Part shown: positions 35,301 to 43,777 of the stretch, piece by piece
Layout: each line of letters opens with the position of its first letter
How positions within the stretch are numbered: position 1 is the first letter of the stretch
Assembly: GCA_938018185.1 (NCBI GenBank)
Contig: CALIIW010000128.1
Coordinates: 1-64,000, forward strand
Length of the DNA stretch: 64,000 nt
Reading direction: 5' to 3'
Origin: an uncultured Saprospiraceae bacterium
GTDB lineage: Bacteria; Bacteroidota; Bacteroidia; Chitinophagales; Saprospiraceae
Position numbers and translations under genes: made by a program
Notes under the pieces: model-generated
The model's database searches: none
Seen by the model: only the letters and a program-made list of their open reading frames with translations
What the model was told of the DNA's origin: nothing

Positions 35301-35808
35301 ATGAAACTAATGGATGTTCGTTCAATTTTTCGATCTTCGCTTGATCGGCTACAACACTAATAATCTGACCTTTAGAAAAAATATCATTCACCTCTAAACC
35401 CATCTCTGAAATAAATTTTCCTAATTTATCTTCATTCAATTCTTTGTTAAGGACAATTGCTATTTCTAGGTTTTTACCATTTTTTGCATGCATTGGAATA
35501 TCTGACGAAAGAATGCGGCTACTTATTTTGTTGTTCTTTTTTTGCTGCCTATAGGAGCTTATCCCATATTCAGATAAGCTGCTTAGATCAATTGTTTTTG
35601 GCAAAACAACCTTATACTTATTATTACCTAAATAGCTAGTCAACTCAATCTTATGGGCTTCTAGGTTTAATATACTTTCTTTGTTTGGGATGTTTTCAAA
35701 TGTAACTTCTAAGTAATAGAACTCCTTGTAGCTGAGTTCAGACTTGTGCTGGGCACTTAGAATAGTCAATGTGAATAAAAAGATTAAAATACCAATTCCC
35801 CTCATCAT
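32314..35808 (-). CDS. Subtilisin-family (S8) secreted protease A with T9SS sorting domain
   Basis: 1164 residues. Signal peptide (MRGIGILIFLFTLTILSAQ), an inhibitor-like propeptide (about 25-185), then the S8 catalytic domain: Asp near 212 in GVGDGGALGDH, His near 243 in GAHGDHVSGTIAG, Asn in LTNNSWG, Ser near 412 in SGTSMATPAVTG. A proprotein-convertase P-like domain follows (about 480-600; IMNYWHDHESEAYP, NLDLMVEDPNG), then Ig/FN3-like modules (for example LICPVG- and LTWDRLYEM-type), a CARDB-like section, a jelly-roll segment and a Por sorting domain (VYPNPFTNDITV to the end). Secreted by Sec then type IX. Own terminator; paralogue immediately upstream. Confidence 0.95.
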   Translation of the reverse strand: MMRGIGILIFLFTLTILSAQHKSELSYKEFYYLEVTFENIPNKESILNLEAHKIELTSYLGNNKYKVVLPKTIDLSSLSEYGISSYRQQKKNNKISSRILSSDIPMHAKNGKNLEIAIVLNKELNEDKLGKFISEMGLEVNDIFSKGQIISVVADQAKIEKLNEHPLVSFVDFITPELIPLNYEVAALQGAKYANSGMHGIALEGQGVVIGVGDGGALGDHIDNKGFHFDETEEPAANFGAHGDHVSGTIAGRGLLDPRHKGVAPQSTLVIAKTQNIINNAEEYYKQHNMVLTNNSWGVQFDCEYNGAYNYNSLSLDKQLREIPQLLHLFAAGNNGTNVCGDFPQGFNTVLKFYGSAKNVLTIGAVDEEKKLSSMSAKGPVADGRIKPEIVGVGVNVISTGRDNNYFVNSGTSMATPAVTGCLALMYEKYKQINGAQAYGDLMKAIICNTAEDLGNLGPDYKYGFGLANLANALDCIEDKNYFVDEVYDGEEIIKQIIVPAGIDKLKIMNYWHDHESEAYPAIALVNNLDLMVEDPNGIRFNPLILNADPAKVDDPAKQGIDNLNNIEQVTIYNPIPGTYKLIVKGKSVPFGGQRFNLVYDFLENNLDLIYPVGKESLIPGQEYPISWVDYGSSNDSYTIDFSIDGGQIWHPIAEKISANRTNIIWKVPVTSTTAGYIRVLRNGASSSNILPFNILETPRNLVATALCQDLLKLTWDRLYEMASYEIFLYEEGEMISKGTTESEHFEIEAAFELDKTYWIAVQGIHSSGERTERTIAVSAIFEEVNSCPRDVDIKLKELSGITTGRAFTSLSLTDNEILSMQIKNIGREDLNEIKFHARLNDEIEVEEDFDSILYSGMEVNYPFDHGFDLSEVGNYYFDAWISSKEDLFLDNDSLIGTFHVQQLSNEPIQLPYIESFNGNEPFLIDDSRIGLRSLEKWDYVNGGNDMNHIRMEVQSGNHSLNIYNIENSTSHSQITLNASSFYSDHQIYMNFKYQHDALRALVYLRGSDLDEWILLSDLDKADEWKNSNNYNITSTLTNNGQFLSASTQIKFELIGEGRMRLDDIVFEDLPLGVKDVLEEDLKVYPNPFTNDITVQLHNQYESEAEFKLYDVSGIQRMGQSKELKGGLNVFKFDLDKNLPVGIYLLRIQMGKRQIFRKISKHLN

Positions 35809-35946
35809 TAGATGTCTTAAATTAACAATAGATGGTGCTAACCAAATGTTTTAAATTTTCCGATAAACATCCCATATGAATTTTTCAGATTCATATATCA
35901 GCGTTGACCGAATAAGGGGGGAATTATTTTGTTAATTAGGGTATTA

Positions 35947-35970
35947 TTTTTTCTCATAGTATTGAACCAA
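35947..35970 (-). promoter_or_regulatory. Conserved 24-bp block upstream of subtilase A
   Basis: The block, whose core is TCTCATAGTATTGAACC on the plus strand, is identical to 39959-39982 upstream of subtilase B, while flanking sequence has diverged. It sits about 140 bp before the start codon. A second conserved patch, GTGACAGGAGTT, lies near 36046. These look like regulatory footprints. The rest of the 500-bp gap 35809-36309 shows no gene. Confidence 0.5.
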
Positions 35971-36191
35971 AAGAGCTCGATTCAATAACTACTTGTAATG
36001 TATTGGAAGAATGAATAAGTATTGTTAGGAATTTGCTGAATCTGTGACAGGAGTTATTAAAAACGTACGGAATAACTTATATATGTGCATACTAATTGTT
36101 GAGCTGTTCTTTAGCGCCTCTAGTCTATTCTTGTTATTATCTTACCTCTTAATTGAAAGAATTTAATCGAAATCATCATATTCTTAAACAT

Positions 36192-36223
36192 AAAAAAGGG
36201 ATGAATTTTTTCAAATTCACCCC
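36192..36223 (-). terminator. Intrinsic terminator of subtilase B
   Basis: GGGATGAATTT pairs with AAATTCACCC around a short loop (one G-U-type mismatch). A T-run follows on the minus strand. It is the counterpart of the terminator after subtilase A. Confidence 0.85.
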
Positions 36224-36309
36224 AATTTTAGTCAGTAGATTTCAACTTGTCCCAAAGGTCCTATTATGCCAAGAGTACTATAAAATACCTTTGGATGGAT
36301 CCTTTAGAA

Positions 36310-39300
36310 TCAATTCAAATGTTTGGAGACCTTCCTAATAATCTGATGTGCTCCCATTTGAATTTTTAAAAAATAGATTCCAGCAGGTAAAGCCTTTTCC
36401 AAATCAAAGTTGAAGATACTTAGTCCTTCTTCCAATTCTTTGGATTGACTCATCTTTTGATTTCCAGCTGCGTCAAAAAGTTTAAAGTCAACTTGCCCTG
36501 CAAATTCGTTACGCAAGCTTACATTTATATTATTTGTAAAAGGGTTTGGATACACTTCTAGGTCTTCTTGCAAAAGATCTTCAGTACTTAAAGGAATATT
36601 TTCAAATTCCAAATCATCCAAACTCATTTCACCTTCTCCAATTAGTACAAACTTTATTTGTGTACTTGTACTATATAATTGATCATTATTTCTTAAGCCT
36701 GAAGTAATATTGTAATTGTTAATTTTTTTCCAATCTTCTGCTTGACCAAGATTTGCAACTAATATCCAATCGTTTAAATCATTACCTCTCATATAAACAT
36801 GAGCATCAAAATCATCTACTTGATCAAGCTTATATTTAAAATTCATAAGAATTTGTTGATCCATTGAAAATGAAGTTGTATTCAATGTTATTATTGTTTG
36901 AGTGGTACTATTTTCAAAATTATTTAATTTTATCGAATGATTTCCTCCATTTAATTCTGAGCTTATGCTATTCAATTCACTTCCTCCGTTGATATAATCC
37001 CATTTTTCTAAGTCCATTAAGCCAATGGTAGATTCTTGTATTGAGAACAAACCACTATTATTAAAAGATTCACTGTACGGAAGCTCAATTGGATCATTGC
37101 TTAATTGTTTAACACTGAAGGTCCCAATCAAACTATCATTTTCAAAGTACAAATCCTCATTGGAAGATATCCATGCATCAAATTTATAATTGCCATCATT
37201 TGTTAAATCAAACTCATAGCCAAAAGGATAATTTAATTCCATCCCACTATATAACATAGAATCAAAATCATCCGCAAATTCATCTTCATCGTTTAGTCTT
37301 ACATGAAATTTGATTTGACTCATATCTTCTCTGCCAATGTTTTTAATTTGCATCCTAAGAGTTTCACTGTCTGATAGTGAAGCCGAAGTATGAGCTCTTC
37401 CAGTTTTGATTCCAAAAAGCCTCATTAATTTTATATCATTTTCTCTAGGGCAAGAGTTCATTTCTTCAAATATAACAGGAACAGCAATTGTTCTCTCTGT
37501 TCTTTGTCCACTACTATGAATTCCTTGTATTGCAAACCAATACGTTTGATTGATTTCAAAGGAATTTTCTATTTCAAATCGTTCTGATTCTGTTGTTCCT
37601 TTACTTAGCATCTGACCATCTACATACTGAAACACCTCAAAAGAATTTATCTGACTTGGTTTATCCCACGATAGCTTCACTATGTCTTGGCATAATGGGG
37701 TAGCTATTAAATTCTTAGGCTTTTCAAAAATATTAAAAGGTAAAATATTTTTACTACTTGATCCAACTCTTTCTACTCTAACAAATCCAGTTGTAGTAGA
37801 AGTCTCTGGCACTTCCCAAAAAATGTTACTATTAATTGATGATACTTTTTCCGCAATTGGATGCCAAGTTTGTCCTCCATCTATTGAAAAATCAACATTG
37901 TAAGAATTATTTGTGCTGCCATAATCCACCCAAGAAATTGGATATTCCTGCCCCGGTGTAAAACACTCCTTTCCTACCGGATAAACCAATTGTAAATCAT
38001 CTTCTAAAAAGTCATATACCAAGTTAAATCTTTGTCCACCAAAAGGGACAGACTTGCCTTTTACAAATAATTTATAGACCCCAGGAATTGGATTTTTAAT
38101 TGTAACCTGTTCGATATTATTCAGATTGTCAATTCCTTGCTTCGCTGGATCATCTACTTTATTAGGATCAGAATTTAATACCAAAGGATAAAATTTTTGA
38201 CCATTTGGATCTTCAACCACCAAGTCCAAATTGTTTATCAAAGCGATGGTTGGATAAGCTTCAGATTCGTGATCATGCCAATAATTCATGATTTTTAATT
38301 CGCTTAAACCTGAAGGGACGTTAATCTCATTTACTATTTCCTCTCCATTGTAAATTTCATCTACAAAATAATTTTCATCTTCAATACAAGCTACAGCATT
38401 AACTAAGTTAGCGAGCCCAAATCCATATTCATAATCTGGTCCATAGTTACCTAGATCCTCTGCCGTATTGCAAATAATGGCTTTCATTAAATCCCCGTAA
38501 GCTTGCTTTCCATTTACTTGTTCATACTTTTCATACATCAAAGACATACATCCAGTAACTGAAGGAGTTGCCATACTTGTTCCACTACTTGTAAAGTAGT
38601 CATTGTTTCTACCAGTAGAAACGACATTTACTCCAACACCTACAATTTCAGGTTTGACTCTTCCGTCTGCTACAGGTCCTTTTGCGGACATAGAAGAAAG
38701 TTTCTTTTCTTCATCGACTGCTCCTACTGTAAGGACATTTTTGGCAGCGCCATAAAATTTTAGAACCGTATTAAATCCTTGCGGAAAATCTCCACAAACA
38801 TTTGCACCATTATTTCCTGCTGCAAATAAATGCATTAATTGTGGTGTCTCTCTTAATTGCTTATCCAGATTAAGACTAGTATAATTGTATGCTCCATTAA
38901 ATTCACAATCGAAAGTTACCCCATAGGAATTGTTTGTCAATACCATATTATATTGCTCGTAATAATCTTCTGCATTATAGATAATATTCTGCGTCTTTTG
39001 AACAACCAAAGTAGACTGAGGTGCTATGCCCTTATGTCTTGGATTCAAAAGTCCTCTACCAGCAATTGTACCTGACACATGATCTCCGTGAGATCCATAA
39101 GATGAATAAGTACCATCTGCTTCATTAATGTGAAATCCGTTGTTATCAATGTGATCCCCCAAGGTTCCTCCATCACCTACTCCAACTACTACGCCTTTAC
39201 CTTCTAATCCTTGACCATGTACAACACTATTTAGGTATTTTGCTCCAAGCAAAGCCGAAACCTCATGATTCAATGGCTTTAATTCTGGTGTAACAAAATT

Positions 39301-39810
39301 GACAAACGAGACTAAGGGATGAGCTGTTAATCTTTCGATGGTAGCTTGATCCGTTTCAGCTCTAATAATTTGCCCTTTAGAAAAAATGGCATTTACATTT
39401 AATCCCATCTCTGAAATAAAGACGTTTAATTTATTTTCAGTTAAAGATTTATTGAGCACTATGGCTACTTCAAGGTTTAGACCTTTCTTAGCATGAGAAG
39501 GGATTCCTGATTCAATTATTCTCTTACTTATTTTATTGTTTTCTTTCTGCTGACTATACGTTAATATTCCGTATTCAGATAATGTCCCTAAATCAACTTT
39601 TTTTGGTACAACAAGCTTATAACGCTTATTGCCCAAATAACTAGTTAACTCAATATTCTGAGCCTCCAAGTTTATTAGATCATCTTTATTGGGTATGTTC
39701 TCAAATGTAGCTTCTAAATAATAATATTCATTATAGCTTAGCTCTACTTTATCCTGTGCGCCAAGCCAGGTGCATGTGAATAAAAAAATTAAAATACCAA
39801 TTCCCCTCAT
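36310..39810 (-). CDS. Subtilisin-family (S8) secreted protease B with T9SS sorting domain
   Basis: 1166 residues, the tandem paralogue of protease A with the same domain order. Catalytic residues are intact: Asp near 212 (GVGDGGTLGDH), His near 243 (GSHGDHVSGTIAG), Asn (LTNNSYG), Ser near 412 (SGTSMATPSVTG). The C-terminal Por domain (VYPNPFTNNINV to KVSKHLN) is complete. Differences are concentrated in the propeptide and the segments after residue 600, where substrate or surface contacts would be. The start MRGIGILIF is the same as in A, minus one Met. Both copies should be secreted by type IX; separate promoters and terminators allow separate control. Confidence 0.95.
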   Translation of the reverse strand: MRGIGILIFLFTCTWLGAQDKVELSYNEYYYLEATFENIPNKDDLINLEAQNIELTSYLGNKRYKLVVPKKVDLGTLSEYGILTYSQQKENNKISKRIIESGIPSHAKKGLNLEVAIVLNKSLTENKLNVFISEMGLNVNAIFSKGQIIRAETDQATIERLTAHPLVSFVNFVTPELKPLNHEVSALLGAKYLNSVVHGQGLEGKGVVVGVGDGGTLGDHIDNNGFHINEADGTYSSYGSHGDHVSGTIAGRGLLNPRHKGIAPQSTLVVQKTQNIIYNAEDYYEQYNMVLTNNSYGVTFDCEFNGAYNYTSLNLDKQLRETPQLMHLFAAGNNGANVCGDFPQGFNTVLKFYGAAKNVLTVGAVDEEKKLSSMSAKGPVADGRVKPEIVGVGVNVVSTGRNNDYFTSSGTSMATPSVTGCMSLMYEKYEQVNGKQAYGDLMKAIICNTAEDLGNYGPDYEYGFGLANLVNAVACIEDENYFVDEIYNGEEIVNEINVPSGLSELKIMNYWHDHESEAYPTIALINNLDLVVEDPNGQKFYPLVLNSDPNKVDDPAKQGIDNLNNIEQVTIKNPIPGVYKLFVKGKSVPFGGQRFNLVYDFLEDDLQLVYPVGKECFTPGQEYPISWVDYGSTNNSYNVDFSIDGGQTWHPIAEKVSSINSNIFWEVPETSTTTGFVRVERVGSSSKNILPFNIFEKPKNLIATPLCQDIVKLSWDKPSQINSFEVFQYVDGQMLSKGTTESERFEIENSFEINQTYWFAIQGIHSSGQRTERTIAVPVIFEEMNSCPRENDIKLMRLFGIKTGRAHTSASLSDSETLRMQIKNIGREDMSQIKFHVRLNDEDEFADDFDSMLYSGMELNYPFGYEFDLTNDGNYKFDAWISSNEDLYFENDSLIGTFSVKQLSNDPIELPYSESFNNSGLFSIQESTIGLMDLEKWDYINGGSELNSISSELNGGNHSIKLNNFENSTTQTIITLNTTSFSMDQQILMNFKYKLDQVDDFDAHVYMRGNDLNDWILVANLGQAEDWKKINNYNITSGLRNNDQLYSTSTQIKFVLIGEGEMSLDDLEFENIPLSTEDLLQEDLEVYPNPFTNNINVSLRNEFAGQVDFKLFDAAGNQKMSQSKELEEGLSIFNFDLEKALPAGIYFLKIQMGAHQIIRKVSKHLN

Positions 39811-39958
39811 CTTTGGATTATTAAATAATTAACAATAGACGAGTGTTGATCAAAATGTTTTTGCCTTTTCGATAAATATCAAATAGGAATCTAATTGTGA
39901 TTCATATTTAAAACCGATCGATCCTGAGGGGGGATGTGTGTTTTGTTATTTTGGATAC

Positions 39959-39982
39959 TTTTTTCTCATAGTATTGAACCAA
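39959..39982 (-). promoter_or_regulatory. Conserved 24-bp block upstream of subtilase B
   Basis: Identical to 35947-35970. It sits about 150 bp before the start codon of protease B, with GTGACAGGAGTT again about 75 bp further out (near 40056). The 337-bp gap 39811-40147 otherwise shows no gene. Confidence 0.5.
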
Positions 39983-40147
39983 TAGATTTTGATTCAAACA
40001 TACTGTAATGTATTGCTGTGTTTGATGAGAAATTTTGAAAAAAAAATGAATTTGTGACAGGAGTTTTCAGGACATATAAAATACTTATTATATGTGTATA
40101 TATCCGAAATGTCTTAGATAAATATTAGATAAATAATTAATGTGATA

Positions 40148-41299
40148 TTAGTTAAAGGGATTTGAATACCTTTTGTCTTTGATGAAAGTTGTATCAGTAA
40201 GAGTCTTTAGAAAGGCCAATAGATCTGCTCTGTGATTTTCATCAATGTAATCAGGTTTTGATGGATCATCGTGATTCTCCATTAATGGATCCTTGTTAGG
40301 AGATTCTTTGATCCCAGAAATGTAATGGTCTAATACTTCATCAATTGTTGCGAATCTACCGTCATGCATATAGGGTGCATTAAATTCCCAATTGATTAAT
40401 GAAGGGGTTCGAAATTTCCCATTGTCAAATTTATTGCCAGTAAATTCTCCTCTCCCTTTGTCAACAAAATCCTCTAAATCTGACACTTCATCTAAGCCAT
40501 TATTACGGTATTCATTTTCAGTAAATAATGGTATGGCATGGCAATGTCCACATTGGCCATCAGGAAGATCTGGAGAGGTGTCAAAAAAGATATCATAACC
40601 ATTTACTTCAGCATCGGAAAAAAAGCCTTCTTGTCTTAAGAAAATGCTATCAAACTTTGAACTTCCACTATTAATAAGCGTTCGTTCAAATTGAGCAATT
40701 GCTTTTGCTGCGAGCTCCTTTGTTATTTCTGTTTTATTTGTGATGCCAAATGCTTTTCTAAACATTGCTGGATACTCCTCATGACATTTTAGTTTTTCGA
40801 TTAGATCATCCCAATTATTGTGTAGTTCGATTGGGTCTTCTACTGGAAGTAAAGCTTGATCTTCTAAAGTACTTGATCGGCCATCCCAGAAAAAACCATT
40901 CGGATTATAAATTAGATTCATTAAGCTCATAGAGCTCCTTTTTCCTGCAATACCATCAATACCAGTACTGATAGTTAAATTATCTGTAAATGCACCATTC
41001 TGCTTATGACAACTGCTACAAGACATGGTACTATCTGCTGATAATATTGGATCATAAAACAAATGTCTACCTAACAATACGCCATCTACTGTGAGCTCAT
41101 TGTCTACAGGCTGCTCAACTGGCTGAAAACCTACTGGTATAACCAAATTATAAGATTCTGGATTATAGTCGATAATTAATAATTCAGCTTCTGGATCACA
41201 GACTTCGACAAAATCTCCTGTTCCATCATCATCACAACATGATAGGGAGAAAATTAAAACAGCAAAAACAAAAAGGAAATGAAAATATTTGATGATCAA
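40148..41299 (-). CDS. Di-haem cytochrome-c peroxidase family protein, MbnH-like
   Basis: 383 residues. A lipoprotein-type signal (VLIFSLSCCDDD) is followed by two CxxCH haem c sites, CSSCHKQ near 92 and CGHCHAIP near 250, and the family blocks GRHLFYDPILS, FWDGRSSTLEDQAL, FRTPSLINWEFNAPYMHDGRFAT. This is the bacterial di-haem peroxidase/MauG family, envelope-located. Two MbnP-like lipoprotein genes lie directly upstream in the same operon, so it is probably the MbnH type that oxidises a partner protein rather than a plain peroxide scavenger. The start is a TTG that lies one base after the stop of the previous gene, implying coupled translation. Confidence 0.92.
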   Translation of the reverse strand: MIIKYFHFLFVFAVLIFSLSCCDDDGTGDFVEVCDPEAELLIIDYNPESYNLVIPVGFQPVEQPVDNELTVDGVLLGRHLFYDPILSADSTMSCSSCHKQNGAFTDNLTISTGIDGIAGKRSSMSLMNLIYNPNGFFWDGRSSTLEDQALLPVEDPIELHNNWDDLIEKLKCHEEYPAMFRKAFGITNKTEITKELAAKAIAQFERTLINSGSSKFDSIFLRQEGFFSDAEVNGYDIFFDTSPDLPDGQCGHCHAIPLFTENEYRNNGLDEVSDLEDFVDKGRGEFTGNKFDNGKFRTPSLINWEFNAPYMHDGRFATIDEVLDHYISGIKESPNKDPLMENHDDPSKPDYIDENHRADLLAFLKTLTDTTFIKDKRYSNPFN

Positions 41300-41300
41300 T

Positions 41301-42077
41301 TTATTTAATGACTAAAGCTTTTCCAAAGTTAGCCCTTAAAATAGTCATTATTGGATCAAAATCCGAGTTTGAAGTAGATAATTGAGTATCAAAATTAATG
41401 TTTTGCAAAAGAGTATGCACATCTAACTCCATTAAAATCTCATTATCTTGATCAGCAAATACTTCAAGATCAGGAAGTGCAATTTCAAGATCAATATAAG
41501 AATCTTCAAAAATTAACTTGTAAGAGAAAGAATCCTCATAAACTCCATCATTATTTTGATCGATGTCACCTTCTAATATTAAAAATATATAGCTTCCTAC
41601 CTCCTCCAAATAAAGCTCACTATTGCTTAAAGGGTGATTTCCCCCATACTCAGAAGGCTTAGATCTATTAAGTTCTCCTGATACGCCAAAACCGACATTT
41701 AATTGATCGAAAATAGTCTTGGTTGGTGCTCTGCCAAGATTGACTAAAATTCCATTATCTGCGGCAGTTTTACTATCAAAAAGGGTTGGATTGAAATATT
41801 CTATTTCATCTAATGCTATATTATCTTCAGTATTTTGGATCAGCAGAGCAAAGTTCGAAAGGAAAAAGTTAAAATTGGTAAATTTTAATGTTTTTGAACC
41901 AAATACATATTCATGGTCAGATTGGCCAGACTTCGTAACCAAAAAAGTTTCGCCATCAAACTTTGAGGCAATCCTCAAGTTGATATCTGCATTTTCAATG
42001 ATTACACCTCCAATGTCATCATTACAAGAATAAAAACAAATGCAAAAAAGAAATAATATAGTTTTATTAAAGCTCAA
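41301..42077 (-). CDS. MbnP-like lipoprotein, copy 2 (no tryptophan)
   Basis: 258 residues starting at a TTG (no in-frame ATG is available). Lipobox FYSC (Cys18). It has the MbnP-type layout: INLRIASKFDG strand, LKFTNFNFFLSNFALL, NVGFGVSGELNRSKPSEYGGNHPLS and GSYIFLILEGDID. MbnP proteins bind copper with the help of tryptophan-derived kynurenine made by the MbnH partner. This protein contains no Trp at all, and where many relatives have YWSW before the GY..LEG strand it reads LYLEEVGSY. It can hardly use that chemistry, so another role (or partnership with the other copy) is likely. Family assignment is by recalled pattern, moderately sure. Confidence 0.75.
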   Translation of the reverse strand: MSFNKTILFLFCICFYSCNDDIGGVIIENADINLRIASKFDGETFLVTKSGQSDHEYVFGSKTLKFTNFNFFLSNFALLIQNTEDNIALDEIEYFNPTLFDSKTAADNGILVNLGRAPTKTIFDQLNVGFGVSGELNRSKPSEYGGNHPLSNSELYLEEVGSYIFLILEGDIDQNNDGVYEDSFSYKLIFEDSYIDLEIALPDLEVFADQDNEILMELDVHTLLQNINFDTQLSTSNSDFDPIMTILRANFGKALVIK

Positions 42078-42101
42078 ACTTTTAAATATGTTGTAATTTA
42101 A

Positions 42102-42974
42102 TTATTCATTATATTCAAGTGACGATGTCAAATTATTTGACATTTTACTAGTCAATTTATCATTATTGTCTAAAGCAAAATCAATGCCTTGAAACCATTC
42201 AAGGTAATTAATCCTCAACTTTAAGAGTTTATTTTGACCATTTTCCACTATTTGGGGGGGCTGGAAATTGAAACCAACATGTTCCGTTCTAAAAATGTTG
42301 ATTGTGTCATTTATAGTATCAGCAAAGGTATCCTTTTTTAAGATAACTTGACAGTTTATGTATCCTTGTATTGGATTAAATTGCATAATTGGGTTCTGTA
42401 TTCCTAAAGGATGGTCCTCTGGCAAGGATTCTACTAGAGCGTTATTAGCAGGAGCGTAAACACCATATTGCATGCTAAGGCTATCATAACTGCCAGAACC
42501 TTGAATTTCTCCGATATTGTATGAAAATACTCCAGGCCGTACCAAAACAAAATTGTCCTCCAAAAAAATATTTTCTTCAATCCCACTTGTAGTTACAAGG
42601 CTCACATTAATGCTATCTCTAATATACAATGGCTCAATTCCATGCAACTCAAATTTTGATAAATAGAACTGAACACTTTCGACTATAAATAATCCATCTC
42701 CCACTGGCCAATCATATCGTTTGCCAAGCGTAAAGTTATCAATACTATCTCGTGTTTCTTTATGAGCTATGTCCAATGTTAAAGATGGATATTCACAACA
42801 ACAAGCTTCCTCATCGCAGCAATCCTCATCGGCATCAAAATCAAAATTAGTAGCTTTAATATCTAAGCACCCCTCCTTATTCTCATAGCAACTAAACATG
42901 GAGCATGTTAGAATAAATAATAGTGCGACTGCAAAATTATTATTAAGCTTCTTTCTTTTCCATTTCCTTTTCAT
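42102..42974 (-). CDS. MbnP-like lipoprotein, copy 1 (Cys-rich N-terminus)
   Basis: 290 residues. The signal ends SMFSCYENK (Cys29). An acidic Cys cluster follows (DADEDCCDEEACCCEYPS), a possible metal site. The rest fits the MbnP layout: SLTLDIAHK, VESVQFYLSKFEL, MQYGVYAPANNALVESLPEDHPLG, QGYINCQVIL. Trp is present (YDWPVGD, YLEWFQG). The start codon overlaps the end of the exonuclease gene by 32 bp, so the two are one transcript. As partner of the di-haem enzyme two genes downstream, it is the better candidate of the two MbnP-like proteins for Trp oxidation. The metal is inferred to be copper from the family only. Confidence 0.75.
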   Translation of the reverse strand: MKRKWKRKKLNNNFAVALLFILTCSMFSCYENKEGCLDIKATNFDFDADEDCCDEEACCCEYPSLTLDIAHKETRDSIDNFTLGKRYDWPVGDGLFIVESVQFYLSKFELHGIEPLYIRDSINVSLVTTSGIEENIFLEDNFVLVRPGVFSYNIGEIQGSGSYDSLSMQYGVYAPANNALVESLPEDHPLGIQNPIMQFNPIQGYINCQVILKKDTFADTINDTINIFRTEHVGFNFQPPQIVENGQNKLLKLRINYLEWFQGIDFALDNNDKLTSKMSNNLTSSLEYNE

Positions 42975-43776
42975 ACTCTTTAAATAACTTTCTGACCATC
43001 TGTTTTACTTGCGAGGAAAACTCTTTTGTCAAAATCCAATTATAATAATTTCTATCTTTATACAACACTTCTGCAGCAGGCTGATTTACGTATTTTCCAA
43101 AATTAAATACAACCGTTCCTTCACTATTGTACTTTAATTTTTGAGTTGCATCGATTGTCTTGAGATCTGTCGTAAAATCGTGCAGGACTTTGATATCGTT
43201 TTGGATTGGAGCCTTAATTGTTTCTTCTTCATTTTGAATCAAGTCCACATCCTTATATTTTTTAAGCTGTCCTTTTAACACCTCTACTGTGGCTCTTACA
43301 TCAGCGAGTGCATCATGTGCATTCTCAATATGTTTTTCGCAATAAAATCTATAAGCAGCACTCAAGGTTCTAGGCTCCATCTTATAAAAGATACGTTGCA
43401 CATCAACTGTAGAACGCTTATCCATATCTAATTCCAACCCAGCTCGATGAAACTCTTCCATCAGCATTGGTATATCATATCGATTAGAATTATAACCAGC
43501 TAGATCCGAATCTCCTACGAAATTATAAATCTTCTGGGCCACTTGCTCGAAAGTTGGTTTCCTTGCCACATCCTCATTTGAAATGCCATGCACGGCCCTA
43601 GCCTCCTCAGAAATCAATGTTGCTCCTGGGTTTATCAACATGTTTAATTCTTCTGGCTCCGGATTTCCAGGAGTATATTTTATCATTGCAATCTGAATGA
43701 TTCGGTCTCTCACAACACTCAAACCAGTTGCTTCAATATCAAAAAATACTAAAGCCTTCTTTAAATTAAATTCCAT
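42943..43776 (-). CDS. DnaQ-like 3'-5' exonuclease (DEDDh)
   Basis: 277 residues, cytoplasmic. Exo I VFFDIEATGLSVVRDRIIQ, Exo II GYNSNRYDIPMLMEEF, Exo III HDALADVRATVEVLKGQ: the complete DEDDh set (Asp, Glu, Asp, His, Asp). About 95 residues follow (VFNFGKYVNQPAAEVLYKDRNYYNWIL), a small C-terminal domain often seen in Bacteroidota exonucleases of this kind. It could act in repair or RNA turnover; it is too short to be a polymerase. It stands oddly between ApbE and metal-lipoprotein genes, one base after the apbE stop. Confidence 0.92.
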   Translation of the reverse strand: MEFNLKKALVFFDIEATGLSVVRDRIIQIAMIKYTPGNPEPEELNMLINPGATLISEEARAVHGISNEDVARKPTFEQVAQKIYNFVGDSDLAGYNSNRYDIPMLMEEFHRAGLELDMDKRSTVDVQRIFYKMEPRTLSAAYRFYCEKHIENAHDALADVRATVEVLKGQLKKYKDVDLIQNEEETIKAPIQNDIKVLHDFTTDLKTIDATQKLKYNSEGTVVFNFGKYVNQPAAEVLYKDRNYYNWILTKEFSSQVKQMVRKLFKEYEKEMEKKEA

Positions 43777-43777
43777 A

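Larger units (their letters stand above)
32231..40110. repeat. Tandem duplication of a complete subtilase locus
   Basis: Unit A (about 32231-36095) and unit B (about 36192-40110) each hold, in order, a hairpin terminator, a subtilisin-family gene of near-identical length (1164 and 1166 residues) and a related upstream region with an identical 24-bp block. Proteins are alignable end to end with many substitutions and few indels. The copies are therefore old rather than recent, and both reading frames are intact. Confidence 0.85.
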
